Positions 45,496 to 53,744 of a stretch of DNA of 64,000 nucleotides are shown here, one piece after another; positions within the stretch are counted from its first letter, which is position 1, and each line of letters opens with the position of its first letter. Source of the stretch: Pyrinomonadaceae bacterium (GTDB lineage: Bacteria; Acidobacteriota; Blastocatellia; Pyrinomonadales; Pyrinomonadaceae); the NCBI GenBank assembly GCA_021228405.1, contig JAJQRF010000002.1:558001-622000 (forward strand), given 5' to 3'. The notes beneath the pieces are model-generated. The model was given only the letters and a program-made list of their open reading frames with translations. It made no database searches and was not told where the DNA came from. The translations under genes were made by a program, and so were the position numbers.

Positions 45496-46290
45496 CTAAA
45501 CAATCTTCAATATTTCAGCCGGTTGAAAAGGAACAGTTAGATCCGCTTTAATTCGTTTATTGGCAATCAAATGACGGACAATTGACAAAGCACTTCCCAC
45601 AGGCAAATCCAACTGTTCATCGCAAGCGGAAGTAATTTCTCTTAGAGTTAAAATTTGCTCTTGAATTTTTGGAGTTAACAAACTTTCAGCTTTCTTGATG
45701 TGTTCGTCGGTAAGCGGTTCCAAACAATTTGCATCGAGCGACGAATGAACCCATTCAATATTTTTTACGATTGTCGGCTCAATTTCTTTTTCGGTAACAA
45801 TTCCCCAATCCGTATTCCTGAAAGCCCAATATTGTCGTTGAATCTCCAGTTTTTCTATTAGATTTTTATTGGTTAAAGATTTTGAATTAATAACTGTCCT
45901 AGCAATTTCTCTTGTTCCAATTCCGTTCTTGACGGTTACTAGAAAATCAAGGCATAGAAAATTTCCGGCGTTGATTTGTTCAACCAACTTGGCGTTTCCC
46001 ACCTCTCCAGCAAGAGCCGCCGTCTCCGCCTGATCAAGGGGGAATTGTTCGCGGATATCAATAACCTGCGGTGACCACTCAAGTAAATAAAAAAACTGCA
46101 GTTGCAATTGAGAAAGAATCTGGTGGATGCGTCCTGTTTTCCAACCTTTAATGCGGGTAACCAAACTGTTTGACGCAGAATCTTGAATCGTGTTCCAAGG
46201 ACTGTAGTCAGATAATCTTCCCAACCCGAGCTGCTGGGATTTTTTCCGCTTAATAGTGTTTGCGGTAATATTTCGATTTCGTTTTGCCAT
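45496..46290 (-). CDS. tnsA: TnsA-family endonuclease with disrupted active site
   Basis: TnsA cuts the 5' ends of Tn7 so that the element moves by cut-and-paste. The 264-aa protein aligns along its length: 'DYSPWNTIQD', 'FFYLLEWSPQVIDIREQFPL', 'EKLEIQRQYW', 'TEKEIEPTIVKNIEWVHS'. In Tn7 the catalytic residues are E63, D114 and K132, with Q130 nearby. Here they are Q63 (SQLQLQ), D115 (CLDFL, kept), I134 (RTVINSKSL) and T132. Two of three catalytic residues are therefore lost, although the fold and the C-terminal TnsC-contact domain appear intact. The ribosome site AAGGAG directly follows a 34-bp palindrome. Confidence 0.92.
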   Translation of the reverse strand: MAKRNRNITANTIKRKKSQQLGLGRLSDYSPWNTIQDSASNSLVTRIKGWKTGRIHQILSQLQLQFFYLLEWSPQVIDIREQFPLDQAETAALAGEVGNAKLVEQINAGNFLCLDFLVTVKNGIGTREIARTVINSKSLTNKNLIEKLEIQRQYWAFRNTDWGIVTEKEIEPTIVKNIEWVHSSLDANCLEPLTDEHIKKAESLLTPKIQEQILTLREITSACDEQLDLPVGSALSIVRHLIANKRIKADLTVPFQPAEILKIV

Positions 46291-46304
46291 TCGATTATCT
46301 CCTT

Positions 46305-46338
46305 AAAAGCCGGGTGTTTTATAAAACACCCGGCTTTT
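46305..46338 (-). terminator. Perfect 34-bp palindrome ahead of tnsA
   Basis: Two 17-bp arms (46305-46321 and 46322-46338) pair without mismatch or spacer, with GC-rich centres and A/T ends. On the minus strand it ends in TTTT and is followed directly by the tnsA ribosome site (46304-46299). It fits a terminator for the upstream gene, but its position could also make it an operator or attenuator for tnsABCD. Confidence 0.75.
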
Positions 46339-46354
46339 AATTTTTCGCAAATTC

Positions 46355-46990
46355 TTACAAACTTTTGATAATTGAATTGATAATCGGACTGGCAGTCACG
46401 ATGGTGTCATCATTAATCAGTTCGTTTTCCAAATCAGTATGCAGAGCGCAATGGAATAACAGTTGGTAAATGGAAATTACGTCTACCCGTTTTTTCAACT
46501 TGCCAATAGAAATTTGAGAAACGGAAGCTAAAATCTTTTGAATTTTGGCAAACGCCTTTTTTTCGATTGGTAAAATTGCAAATTCGTATAAGAACTTCAG
46601 GTTAAGCGGTAAAGGGTCAGTTGTCAGATACCCTGTTGCAGTTAACGCCACATATACAGGAAGTGATTGGAATTGCTGGAGCTGATGTCTAATTGCTCCG
46701 CCCCACTTCTGATTTGCAGCGAGCTGATCGCTTAGAATTATATAAAGAAGTCCCTCATCGGATTCGGTAACCAATGCAGGAAATTTCTCAATTTCATGAG
46801 TGTTAATGTTCACCATTTTGAAGATGAACGGTTCGTATTTAATAATACTTCTATCGGCTTCGCAAAGAATCATCATTGCCTCTTCGAACGGCATTACATA
46901 TTCAAAAAAGCAGTTGTTCTTCAGGCTAGGGAAAGTTTTGATTTCTAAAATTTCAGTTTCTTCTATTGTGTTTTCTTTTGTGTTTATCAT
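46355..46990 (-). CDS. Degenerate TnsA-like-core protein upstream of tnsA (unknown function)
   Basis: The start ATG 46990 follows GGAGG by 11 bases; the frame opens earlier but without a ribosome site. The 211-aa product is not a clear member of any family. Its middle part parallels the neighbouring TnsA-like protein at 47750: 'PFEEAMMILCEADRSIIKYEPFIF', then 'EKFPALVTESDEGLLYIILSDQ'. In that layout the metal-binding D becomes A and the catalytic K becomes L. It might therefore be an inactive nuclease-fold partner. It ends just before the palindrome in front of tnsA. The fold proposal is inference by eye. Confidence 0.55.
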   Translation of the reverse strand: MINTKENTIEETEILEIKTFPSLKNNCFFEYVMPFEEAMMILCEADRSIIKYEPFIFKMVNINTHEIEKFPALVTESDEGLLYIILSDQLAANQKWGGAIRHQLQQFQSLPVYVALTATGYLTTDPLPLNLKFLYEFAILPIEKKAFAKIQKILASVSQISIGKLKKRVDVISIYQLLFHCALHTDLENELINDDTIVTASPIINSIIKSL

Positions 46991-47133
46991 TATATATATA
47001 TCCTCCGTTATCTGTTCGATAATTCGGCACGTTTGACTGTGCAAAGGATGTGAGCAACAATAAACACAACAACCTTTGCACTTCTGAAAAAAGTGCTGAA
47101 TTTGCTAATGGACAATGCGAAAAAGGTTATATT

Positions 47134-47161
47134 AGGCTTAACTGCTGTAACAGTTAAGCCT
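47134..47161 (-). terminator. Hairpin after the small winged-helix gene
   Basis: AGGCTTAACTG (47134-47144) pairs with CAGTTAAGCCT (47151-47161) around a 6-nt loop, with weaker AAAAGG/CCTTTT pairing outside. On the minus strand a T-run follows several bases later. It is a plausible terminator or attenuator. Confidence 0.6.
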
Positions 47162-47199
47162 TTCGCCTTTTCCGCGACGATTTTTGGACAATTTGCGAA

Positions 47200-47592
47200 C
47201 TACATATTTTCCTCCTCTTTTTTAATCAACAACTCGTAGGTGTTTGGGGCAACTTTTTCGAATCGCTTACCTTTATTCGAATTGCGAATCAAAGCGGTCG
47301 TCACGGTTGGCAACGCCGTATTCTCCAAACCGGTAATGGCGCGGATCATTTCCCAAAGCTCCTGCGCCTTCATCGGTCGCATATTGGCGCGAAGAATGTC
47401 TTCTAAATGATCGGTAATTGACTTTACCGAAGAAATTTCCGAAACTTGTTTGCCGAGCAAGTGTGCCAAATACTCTTCGGCAATTTGTATGTTTCGATTG
47501 TTTTCTTTCAGTTCAGCTTTTAGTTGCCGATCTTTGGCAAGGAATTCTTCAATTCTTTGCCTGACCTGCATCACTTCTTCTTCATTAGTCAT
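47200..47592 (-). CDS. Coiled-coil plus winged-helix (HARE-HTH-like) protein, copy 2
   Basis: The start ATG 47592 follows GGTGG by eight bases; upstream GTG/ATG codons (47607, 47598) are alternatives. The 130-aa product begins with a coiled coil (residues ~1-50, 'VRQRIEEFLAKDRQLKAELKENNRNIQIAEEYL'). It then has a winged helix like HARE-HTH domains: 'ITDHLEDILRANMRPMKAQELWEMIRAI' and 'RFEKVAPNTYELL'. The domain is found in chromatin and restriction proteins as a DNA or protein contact module. It shares this architecture with the gene at 48183-48776 and is followed by the degenerate TnsA-like gene. Confidence 0.65.
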   Translation of the reverse strand: MTNEEEVMQVRQRIEEFLAKDRQLKAELKENNRNIQIAEEYLAHLLGKQVSEISSVKSITDHLEDILRANMRPMKAQELWEMIRAITGLENTALPTVTTALIRNSNKGKRFEKVAPNTYELLIKKEEENM

Positions 47593-47749
47593 TGTCATAT
47601 CCACCACATTCAGAGTGTAGTATGCTGCTTATTCCACTCTGCTTAATTTTTATCATTTAAAGATTTCGGTTGTCAATTCCCGAATTTTATTTTTGATCGT
47701 TGAGTTATTTTTCGTCGTTGATTTTAAATGATCTACTTGATCACTCCGC

Positions 47750-48196
47750 TTAGTTAGTCCACTTGAAATTGACGAAGCAAAAATCTTTGATCGAGGCGAT
47801 TCCGCTCAAATTAAAATTATCCGGTGCGACTCTTCGAAGCCCGGAAGCTTTCGGATTCAAGACGGCGAATCCGACGCGGCGTGCTTTCAATAGTTCCAGT
47901 GAGTTGCTTAAGACGATAATTTTTGCCTCATTTGAAATGACATAATCTTTTTCAATATAGAGCAAATCTATTTTTCCCGAATGAAATTCGATCCAAAAAT
48001 CAACATTGATGAATTTCTCGTCCTTCGCATTTCTAACCAAAGCGGTTAGCAGCGGTTGATAGTAGGTTAGGATCCTTGGCTCAGCATCCAATCGCTTCAT
48101 TAGCTCAAACTCTAATTTGTTTTGGTAACGACAGGCATACAAACTTTTAGTGCTTTCAAAAATGGGCGCATCAAAATATGTTTCAATATTCTCCAT
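47750..48196 (-). CDS. TnsA-N-like endonuclease candidate with plausible catalytic residues
   Basis: The 149-aa product starts at ATG 48196 (GGGAG nine bases upstream; ATG 48202 is closer to it) and overlaps the preceding gene by 14 bp. Its core reads 'YACRYQNKLEFELMKRLDAEPRILTYYQP', then 'FINVDFWIEFHSGKIDLLYIEKD'. This follows the TnsA nuclease layout of S/x-L-E, then x-D-F-x-V/I, then x-x-K, giving candidates E29, D66 and K83. A C-terminal part resembling TnsA's TnsC-binding domain is absent. It could supply the nuclease activity missing from TnsA. This is inference; a VRR or other PD-(D/E)xK family remains possible. Confidence 0.55.
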   Translation of the reverse strand: MENIETYFDAPIFESTKSLYACRYQNKLEFELMKRLDAEPRILTYYQPLLTALVRNAKDEKFINVDFWIEFHSGKIDLLYIEKDYVISNEAKIIVLSNSLELLKARRVGFAVLNPKASGLRRVAPDNFNLSGIASIKDFCFVNFKWTN

Positions 48197-48776
48197 TGCC
48201 ATTTTCTCCCGCTTCGCTTTCTTCGACTTCATAAATGATTGTTTGTTTTTCCGCTATCGTTTCTGCCGGCGCGGCTTCAGGCTCGTTGCCGCCGTTCACC
48301 TTGCTATTCGTTTGCACATTGGCATTCGGCTTGTTTGAAGGCTTTTTCTTGGCAGCGGTGTTCGAGTTGTTCGCGCTATTCAGTTCAGCGGAAGTTTCCG
48401 ATTTGACGACAGGATCTAATTCAAGTAAACCAAAAGTCGCTGGAGCCGTTTTAGTGAACATCTTTCCGGATTTGCTATAAAGCTGCATTAAGCCCGATAG
48501 ACTTTGCAAACTCATTGGAATTCCGCGTTCATTTAACTTTTCGCATAACCGTTTTATGTGTAACGGACCGGTTTCCGAAAGGATCGCTTCAATTTGCGAA
48601 GATGATTTCTGCCTCTTAGGTTTGATGATGCCGTGCAGCTCGTTCATTCCTTTTTCAAAAATTTTGATTGCCCGATTAATTCGGTTGATTTCTGATTTGT
48701 ATTCGGTTCGACTGGTTTGAAATTCGACAGTAAGTTTTTCCCGTTCCTCTTTTAACTTTTCTATTTGTTGTTGCAT
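48183..48776 (-). CDS. Coiled-coil plus winged-helix (HARE-HTH-like) protein, copy 1
   Basis: The 197-aa protein has an N-terminal coiled coil (residues ~1-50, 'QQIEKLKEEREKLTVEFQTSRTEYKSEINRINRAIKIFEKG') and a winged helix (~60-125, 'QIEAILSETGPLHIKRLCEKLNERGIP' and 'MFTKTAPATFGLLELD'). An Asn/Ala/Lys-rich tail of low complexity ends the chain. It is the first gene of the four-gene minus-strand series upstream of tnsA and overlaps the TnsA-like nuclease gene by 14 bp, which suggests coupled translation. It shares the architecture of the gene at 47200. Confidence 0.65.
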   Translation of the reverse strand: MQQQIEKLKEEREKLTVEFQTSRTEYKSEINRINRAIKIFEKGMNELHGIIKPKRQKSSSQIEAILSETGPLHIKRLCEKLNERGIPMSLQSLSGLMQLYSKSGKMFTKTAPATFGLLELDPVVKSETSAELNSANNSNTAAKKKPSNKPNANVQTNSKVNGGNEPEAAPAETIAEKQTIIYEVEESEAGENGNGEY

Positions 48777-49041
48777 TTAGCTTTTACTCCATAAGTTAGA
48801 TTTCAATTTTTAAACACACCTGTATCCGGCTACGAAATTTCAAATTTCGCTTCAAATTTAGTAATTTTGAATTTTTATTCTTAGTAAACCGAAATAATTT
48901 TTCGGCGTTAACTTGTTAAAATTTCAATTTACTTTCCGGTCAAGGTGTCATAGTCATAACTCTGTGAATACTGAGAGTCCAGCCGACAGAAAAGATATTA
49001 TTCAATTGTGCGTAGGAAGATATTGAAATGAGCAGAAAATG

Positions 49042-49083
49042 AAAACGCGCATTCAAGATATCACTTTCCCGAATGCGCGTTTT
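49042..49083 (-). terminator. Terminator of the lipoprotein/membrane protein operon
   Basis: AAAACGCGCATTC (49042-49054) pairs with GAATGCGCGTTTT (49071-49083), a 13-bp stem with a 16-nt loop. On the minus strand the stem ends in T's. It lies 20 bp after the stop at 49103. Confidence 0.8.
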
Positions 49084-49102
49084 GGTTTTTGTAGAACGAA
49101 TT

Positions 49103-50032
49103 TTATTTAATCTTTTCTAAAGTGTCGCCGCTGGCGCGAATATCATATAAAAAATTCATTTGAATTCGATTGTCGTCGGTTTTGAAATAAATTGTTTGGA
49201 GCGGGCTTTTTTTGCCGTCAACGGAGCATTCTGAAACCGAATAGTAGATGGCTTCTCCTTCCAGTCGGGGAGTTAGTATGCAGCCTTTATTTTTCGACGT
49301 TTCAGAATTTGCATTATCCATATTTAGAATAAGGTTTTTACCATTGGTGCTTTTTGAAATTACGAACAATTCCTTATCACCTCGTGTAATGAATTTATAT
49401 TTTCCAATATAAAAATCGAATTTATTAATTTCATTGGAAATTAGTTCGTTGTCTTTTTTGATGTTGCTTTGAATGTTTGTTTTAAATTCAAAATAAGTAC
49501 TCGTGGCGGCAACCACCGCACCTGCAGCGAAAAAGGCGGCTAGAAGCCCCATTAAACCAGCACAAATCAATATGAAGATTTTATTGCCGGTTCTGTTTTC
49601 AGCCATAATAAACAGCAAATGAATCACTTTTCGATTCTTAAATGCGAATGCCGAAACTGCTAAACCAACGGCTAAAGCGTAAATGGCGAATGTTCCGGCA
49701 ACATAAATTGAATTGGTGAATTTAAGCTGAATTGCACCCGCCGAACAGGCGGCGAGTGCAAATGTTACTTGGTAAAGCATATTGGACAAAAGCCCAAACA
49801 AAGGCGAAAGGAAAAGCCACAAACTGCCTGAAAATTTTGGCAAGCCATTTGGTTCATACTTTTTTTCCGAACGTAGAATTTTGATTGCCGGGTATAAGAA
49901 GGAAATGAAAATTCCTATAACCGCTCCAAAAAATAGTCCACCTATGCCAGTCGCAGCTTCGCTTAAATCATCTCGATGGCAACTGCAATAGCCTGTTTGA
50001 ATGCACCTCGAGTCATTATTTACGCAAATCAT
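49103..50032 (-). CDS. Polytopic membrane protein of unknown function
   Basis: The 309-aa protein has a Cys-rich start ('CVNNDSRCIQTGYCSCHRDD'), about four membrane segments (e.g. ~28-50, 72-94, 105-128, 150-176) and a C-terminal soluble domain of about 125 residues. I recognise no family. It follows the lipoprotein gene by 35 bp and is probably in one operon with it. It is in the element cargo zone and could be an envelope-associated defence or accessory protein, which is speculative. Confidence 0.65.
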   Translation of the reverse strand: MICVNNDSRCIQTGYCSCHRDDLSEAATGIGGLFFGAVIGIFISFLYPAIKILRSEKKYEPNGLPKFSGSLWLFLSPLFGLLSNMLYQVTFALAACSAGAIQLKFTNSIYVAGTFAIYALAVGLAVSAFAFKNRKVIHLLFIMAENRTGNKIFILICAGLMGLLAAFFAAGAVVAATSTYFEFKTNIQSNIKKDNELISNEINKFDFYIGKYKFITRGDKELFVISKSTNGKNLILNMDNANSETSKNKGCILTPRLEGEAIYYSVSECSVDGKKSPLQTIYFKTDDNRIQMNFLYDIRASGDTLEKIK

Positions 50033-50067
50033 AATTTTGTCGTTTTTCGGTTTTAGTAAAAAGCTGC

Positions 50068-50838
50068 TTATAGAAACGCCAAATTAGAAATGCGCCAGCC
50101 GTCATCATATTTCTGAAAATAAGCAAAACCCTTGCGAGTAGTGCTGAAATCCGCGATGTTGTTGCCTCCACCGCCGAAAATATTTTGTTTGACCGTTTTC
50201 AATGATTCTTGAAGTTCTTTCGGTAATTTTGAGAATGTCGAAGTGTTCGGATCGAAAGCTTCGCCTAGTGCATTCGGCTGCCATTTGAACGAAAAGTCGA
50301 CTTTTTTCATATTCGGATTTTGATCCGCTATGCCGTCAATCGCCAGTGTTTCCCGAACGGCAATGGGCAATGAGAATTCATCGATTTCCAAATTCAAATC
50401 CGTCCAAAGTCTTTTACCCTTATCGGTCAATGTTGCTTTCGGTTTGAAATGCCAAACGCCCAAACCTTCTTGATACCCACGATGCCCCATTTGCGGTTCG
50501 CCAAGCTCTCCTGCTCCAAAATCAATGGTTATGTATCCCAATTGTTCGGCAACTGCCAATTGTGGTTGGCGTTGAGAGAAATTCGCTTTGGCACGAACAG
50601 CAGCTTCCGGTTCTGTCTCATCTTTTGAAGCTTGATCGGCTTCAGCACCAGCATCGGCTATTCTTCTTCCGATGTCGATTGTGTAAGCAATCGGGTTTGA
50701 ATATCTTTTGTCTTCCTGAATTGCTTTCGCCGCTGTTTGTCTTGAAAATTCGCTGAATGAACACGAAGTTGTGAAAATAGCCGATAGAACCAATAATGTG
50801 AACAATGTTTTGATTGCGAAGATGTTTTTGTATTTCAT
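50068..50838 (-). CDS. Predicted lipoprotein of unknown function
   Basis: The 256-aa product begins with a signal sequence and lipobox ('LVLSAIFTTSCSFSEF', Cys at ~26), so it is probably lipid-anchored. It is otherwise soluble, with 'GVWHFKPKATLTDKGKRLW' and a C-terminal 'GFAYFQKYDDGWRISNLAFL', the latter resembling the end of small scaffold-type domains. It heads a two-gene operon with the membrane protein at 49103. No family is recognised. Confidence 0.65.
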   Translation of the reverse strand: MKYKNIFAIKTLFTLLVLSAIFTTSCSFSEFSRQTAAKAIQEDKRYSNPIAYTIDIGRRIADAGAEADQASKDETEPEAAVRAKANFSQRQPQLAVAEQLGYITIDFGAGELGEPQMGHRGYQEGLGVWHFKPKATLTDKGKRLWTDLNLEIDEFSLPIAVRETLAIDGIADQNPNMKKVDFSFKWQPNALGEAFDPNTSTFSKLPKELQESLKTVKQNIFGGGGNNIADFSTTRKGFAYFQKYDDGWRISNLAFL

Positions 50839-51095
50839 AAATTTTTTTCTTAACCTCCTTTACTTTGACTTCGCACCGAAAAATAAATTCTGCTATTCTT
50901 TAAGCCTTGAAAAATAGAGTTATCCCTATAATCGTCGTGGAGCGTTCAACTTAGGAAAATGAACGCCGCCGAACGAATAAACTTCTTAAATTCGAATTCG
51001 GTAAGATATCAAAGTGATGACAGATTAAGACCAATAGGTCTTATTTGCAAGACAAGAAGAACGGAAAATTTTTGCCCATTAGGAGGAAGCTTTTA

Positions 51096-51377
51096 ATGGG
51101 TAGCGCAAAAAGGTTGGATAAACACGCTCCAAAACGGCTTGGTGAAAAACTATTGAAAATTCGTGAAGCGTTCGGTGATACGCAAGCGGATTTTTTGGAA
51201 AGGTTAGGAAATCCTGACGCGATTTTACAAACAAGCATTTCCGCTTATGAAAAAGGAAAACGCGAACCGCCGTTACTAATTTTGCTGAAGTACGCGAAAT
51301 TAGCAAAAATTTCAACAGATATTTTAATAGATGACTCGCTCGAATTACCGAATAAGACATTATGTAAGAATATTTAA
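51096..51377 (+). CDS. XRE-family helix-turn-helix transcriptional regulator
   Basis: The 93-aa protein has a Cro/CI-type HTH ('LGEKLLKIREAFGDTQADFLERLG...TSISAYEKGKREPPLLILLKYAKLAKISTDILIDD'), nearly the whole chain. The ATG 51096 is chosen because AGGAGG lies ten bases upstream; an earlier ATG at 51045 has none. It lies in a divergent promoter region beside the lipoprotein operon and may regulate that operon or other cargo genes. Confidence 0.88.
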   Translation: MGSAKRLDKHAPKRLGEKLLKIREAFGDTQADFLERLGNPDAILQTSISAYEKGKREPPLLILLKYAKLAKISTDILIDDSLELPNKTLCKNI

Positions 51378-51693
51378 ATTTAAGTTTGTGTTTCAACCAT
51401 ATGAAAATATATTTTCGTTAAGTTTTAAATTTAAATTCCGTCTAACGGAAAATTTGACTTATAACGTAAAACGGTTTGGGGCTAATTGATTTAGAAAATT
51501 TAAACGGCTTTATTCGAATGCTTTTTCTTTGTAACAAAGTCGACTTCATGATTTTTGAGCCAATTATTTGTGCAGCAAAATCAGTTTTGAAGATGGGAAG
51601 AGATTAAATGAAATTATTTCTCACTTAAGAAGATTGTTAAAGAACAATCAAATATGCCTTTATTATTACATTTTGAGGAATAATTGGCTTAGA
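51378..51693. other. A/T-rich intergenic stretch, nothing recognised
   Basis: The 316 bases between the XRE gene and the convergent HD gene are A/T-rich. No ORF, RNA gene or repeat was recognised. Confidence 0.5.
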
Positions 51694-53130
51694 TTATTTA
51701 ATAATATACGGTAGATCTTTTTTAATCCTTTCTGAAATTAAATCCCGTAATTCCGGTCTGTCTTGTGGGACAATTACATAAATCCTTAAAGAGAAAAATC
51801 CGTAATTTGAAATCGTATGCATAAGAGAATTTCTCATATCTACGATTGGTTCGGACCCTCCGTCAGATGTTTGAATTCTAACAAGGTCTTTTCTGTTCAA
51901 CTCATGTGATGCTAAAGGTTTTCTGGAACCATCAGCCGTCAGTCTAAGCTGTCTTTTCCATACATGCCAAAGCGACTTGTCTATTTTGAATTCGCTTGAC
52001 CAATTGTTCAATTTATCATTAATCAATTGAAGTTTGTTTCCGAATTCCTCTTTACTTTTTTCCTCATCTTCTCCTAATCTCTCAATCGACTCCGATATCG
52101 CCACAAGCTTTGGAGGAATTCTATGAAGTATTGCCTGACATTTTTGTTTGATTACTTCATTCGTTGTTTCTGACTCCAGTTGTTTTACCCTTTCTATAAC
52201 ATAGGAATCATCAAAGTTAGCCCAAGCTTTATTTTCGATCATTTTTTCAATGGTATCCCGTGTTCCGTCGATTTTTTCTGAATTAACAAGCTCCGTGATT
52301 ATATCTTTTAATAACCACTCAAGGGCTACAACGGTTTTGTTAAAGGGTACCTGTTGATAATCGAAAAAACGACCTAAAAACATATGGTCAGCACTTCGCA
52401 TGGCTTTCGAAGTTAAACAAATGAGATTATTTTTATCTATTCGCATTTGACCGACAATATAGTCAATATCAACATTTCCATAAGGCAGACCAGTATGATA
52501 TGAGGTTCGCAAAAGATAATCTATTCTGTCGGCATCCAAGTCGGAACTCACAACTTTCGTAAATCTTAGTTCCTTTGTTTTATTGAAAATTTCATGAATA
52601 TCGGAAACTTTAATTCCTTTTCCGTAAGTTCCAATCAGTTCTTTTAACTTTTCGTCTCTTTCTAAAATTTCTTTTCCAAGCCGTTCATGCGTATAGGGGG
52701 ATTTAGAGGCTTCTTCCTTGGATTCGTTAACCGGATCGGATGTACCTTTATCCTTTATAAGCCTCCTATTAGTATAATTATCTTTTAATGCATGTTCCGT
52801 GGCATGAGAAAATGGGTAATGACCAATATCGTGAAGTAATCCAGCTAACCGATACATCTGAATTTCTTTGTCTGAAATTTTGGCTCCGTTGTTGCGGAGG
52901 GTCTCTAAAATCTTTCCAGTAATATGGCAAACGCCGAGCGAGTGTGAAAATCTTGAATAATCGGCAGAAGGAAAAACGAAATGAGCCAGCCCAAGTTGTT
53001 TTATATTTCGAAGCCTGCTGAAAATTTCGACTTCGTTTATGATGCGGGTTTCAAGTTCACTTAAGCCAATTACTCCGTGAACGCAATCCATTATTTGTTT
53101 GTATTTAAAGTCTATGGGTTGAGAAGGCAT
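51694..53130 (-). CDS. HD-domain phosphohydrolase (dNTPase/YwfO-like)
   Basis: The 478-aa protein has the HD metal-binding pattern: His63 (RFSHSLGVCH) and His100-Asp101 (GLLHDIGHYPFSHA), with a later Asp in 'SSDLDADRIDYLLR'. This is the pattern of dGTPase and SAMHD1-like enzymes that hydrolyse dNTPs, some of which restrict phage by depleting nucleotides. The C-terminal part is helical. Its partner gene at 53250 is YwgA-like, and YwfO-YwgA-type pairs occur in other bacteria. The call to a specific dNTP substrate is not possible. Confidence 0.85.
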   Translation of the reverse strand: MPSQPIDFKYKQIMDCVHGVIGLSELETRIINEVEIFSRLRNIKQLGLAHFVFPSADYSRFSHSLGVCHITGKILETLRNNGAKISDKEIQMYRLAGLLHDIGHYPFSHATEHALKDNYTNRRLIKDKGTSDPVNESKEEASKSPYTHERLGKEILERDEKLKELIGTYGKGIKVSDIHEIFNKTKELRFTKVVSSDLDADRIDYLLRTSYHTGLPYGNVDIDYIVGQMRIDKNNLICLTSKAMRSADHMFLGRFFDYQQVPFNKTVVALEWLLKDIITELVNSEKIDGTRDTIEKMIENKAWANFDDSYVIERVKQLESETTNEVIKQKCQAILHRIPPKLVAISESIERLGEDEEKSKEEFGNKLQLINDKLNNWSSEFKIDKSLWHVWKRQLRLTADGSRKPLASHELNRKDLVRIQTSDGGSEPIVDMRNSLMHTISNYGFFSLRIYVIVPQDRPELRDLISERIKKDLPYIIK

Positions 53131-53189
53131 TGAGCGAAGGTCTCCAAGAGAATATTTAATTACATAAATGAATACAGAAATAAATCACA

Positions 53190-53234
53190 TTAAATTGTTT
53201 CGGCTAAAGGTAAATTTTAGCCGAAACAATTTAA
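53190..53234 (-). terminator. Strong hairpin terminator after the YwgA-like gene
   Basis: A 19-bp perfect stem (53190-53208 with 53216-53234) and 7-nt loop, A/T-rich at its base, 15 bp after the stop at 53250. It separates the YwgA-like gene from the HD gene, so read-through may set their ratio. Confidence 0.75.
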
Positions 53235-53249
53235 GTTTAAGTTATACTC

Positions 53250-53744
53250 TTAGTCACTATACTTCAATGACGGGTAATTCTTGAGCTGAGTAATAGCCTC
53301 ACTAACGTATTTGAAAAGACTCTTCTTATCCTTTTTGATTTTTTGAGCTGAGTCTTCTTCAGACAAGCCTGTTACTCTTTTCAAGTAATGTAAAGAAGCA
53401 AGCAGTTCCAACCAGTCCCACTGCTCTAATTTAACATTGTCCGGCACATGCATAAGTGACCGAATTCTGTGCAAATCTTCTTTTCGCGGCTCTTGAAGTT
53501 CTTTGTTTTCGTATTCTTTGTCTCCAAGTGAAATATCATTGGCAAGCGTGTGGTAATCTGATGCCAGATCGCCGCTGTATGGACCTTTTTGATCCCAATT
53601 AAATCTGTAACCAATATCAGTCCCAGCCACTTGACCAAAATAGACCGCTTTTTGAATTAAAACACGATTCTCTATTGTTGAAATATCGAACTCGATGTTC
53701 AGTTCTTCGAGGCTTAGTTTCAAAGCGATTAGTCTAGCGTCCAT
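53250..53744 (-). CDS. YwgA-like protein
   Basis: The 164-aa protein contains the 'LIQKAVYFGQVAGTDIGYRFNWDQKGPYSGDLASDYHTLA' pattern that resembles YwgA-type and antitoxin-like proteins (L-Q-K-x-V-Y... G-P-Y-S). It is soluble, with a helical C-terminus. Its place beside an HD phosphohydrolase mirrors YwfO/YwgA pairing. It might control the hydrolase or act as an antitoxin-like partner. A ribosome site (GGAGAT) precedes the ATG. Confidence 0.6.
   Translation of the reverse strand: MDARLIALKLSLEELNIEFDISTIENRVLIQKAVYFGQVAGTDIGYRFNWDQKGPYSGDLASDYHTLANDISLGDKEYENKELQEPRKEDLHRIRSLMHVPDNVKLEQWDWLELLASLHYLKRVTGLSEEDSAQKIKKDKKSLFKYVSEAITQLKNYPSLKYSD

Noticed and set aside
46120-46160. TTTTCCAACCTTTAATG resembling an inverted end repeat
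   Set aside because: It is inside the tnsA coding sequence, is isolated and matches only partly; chance similarity.
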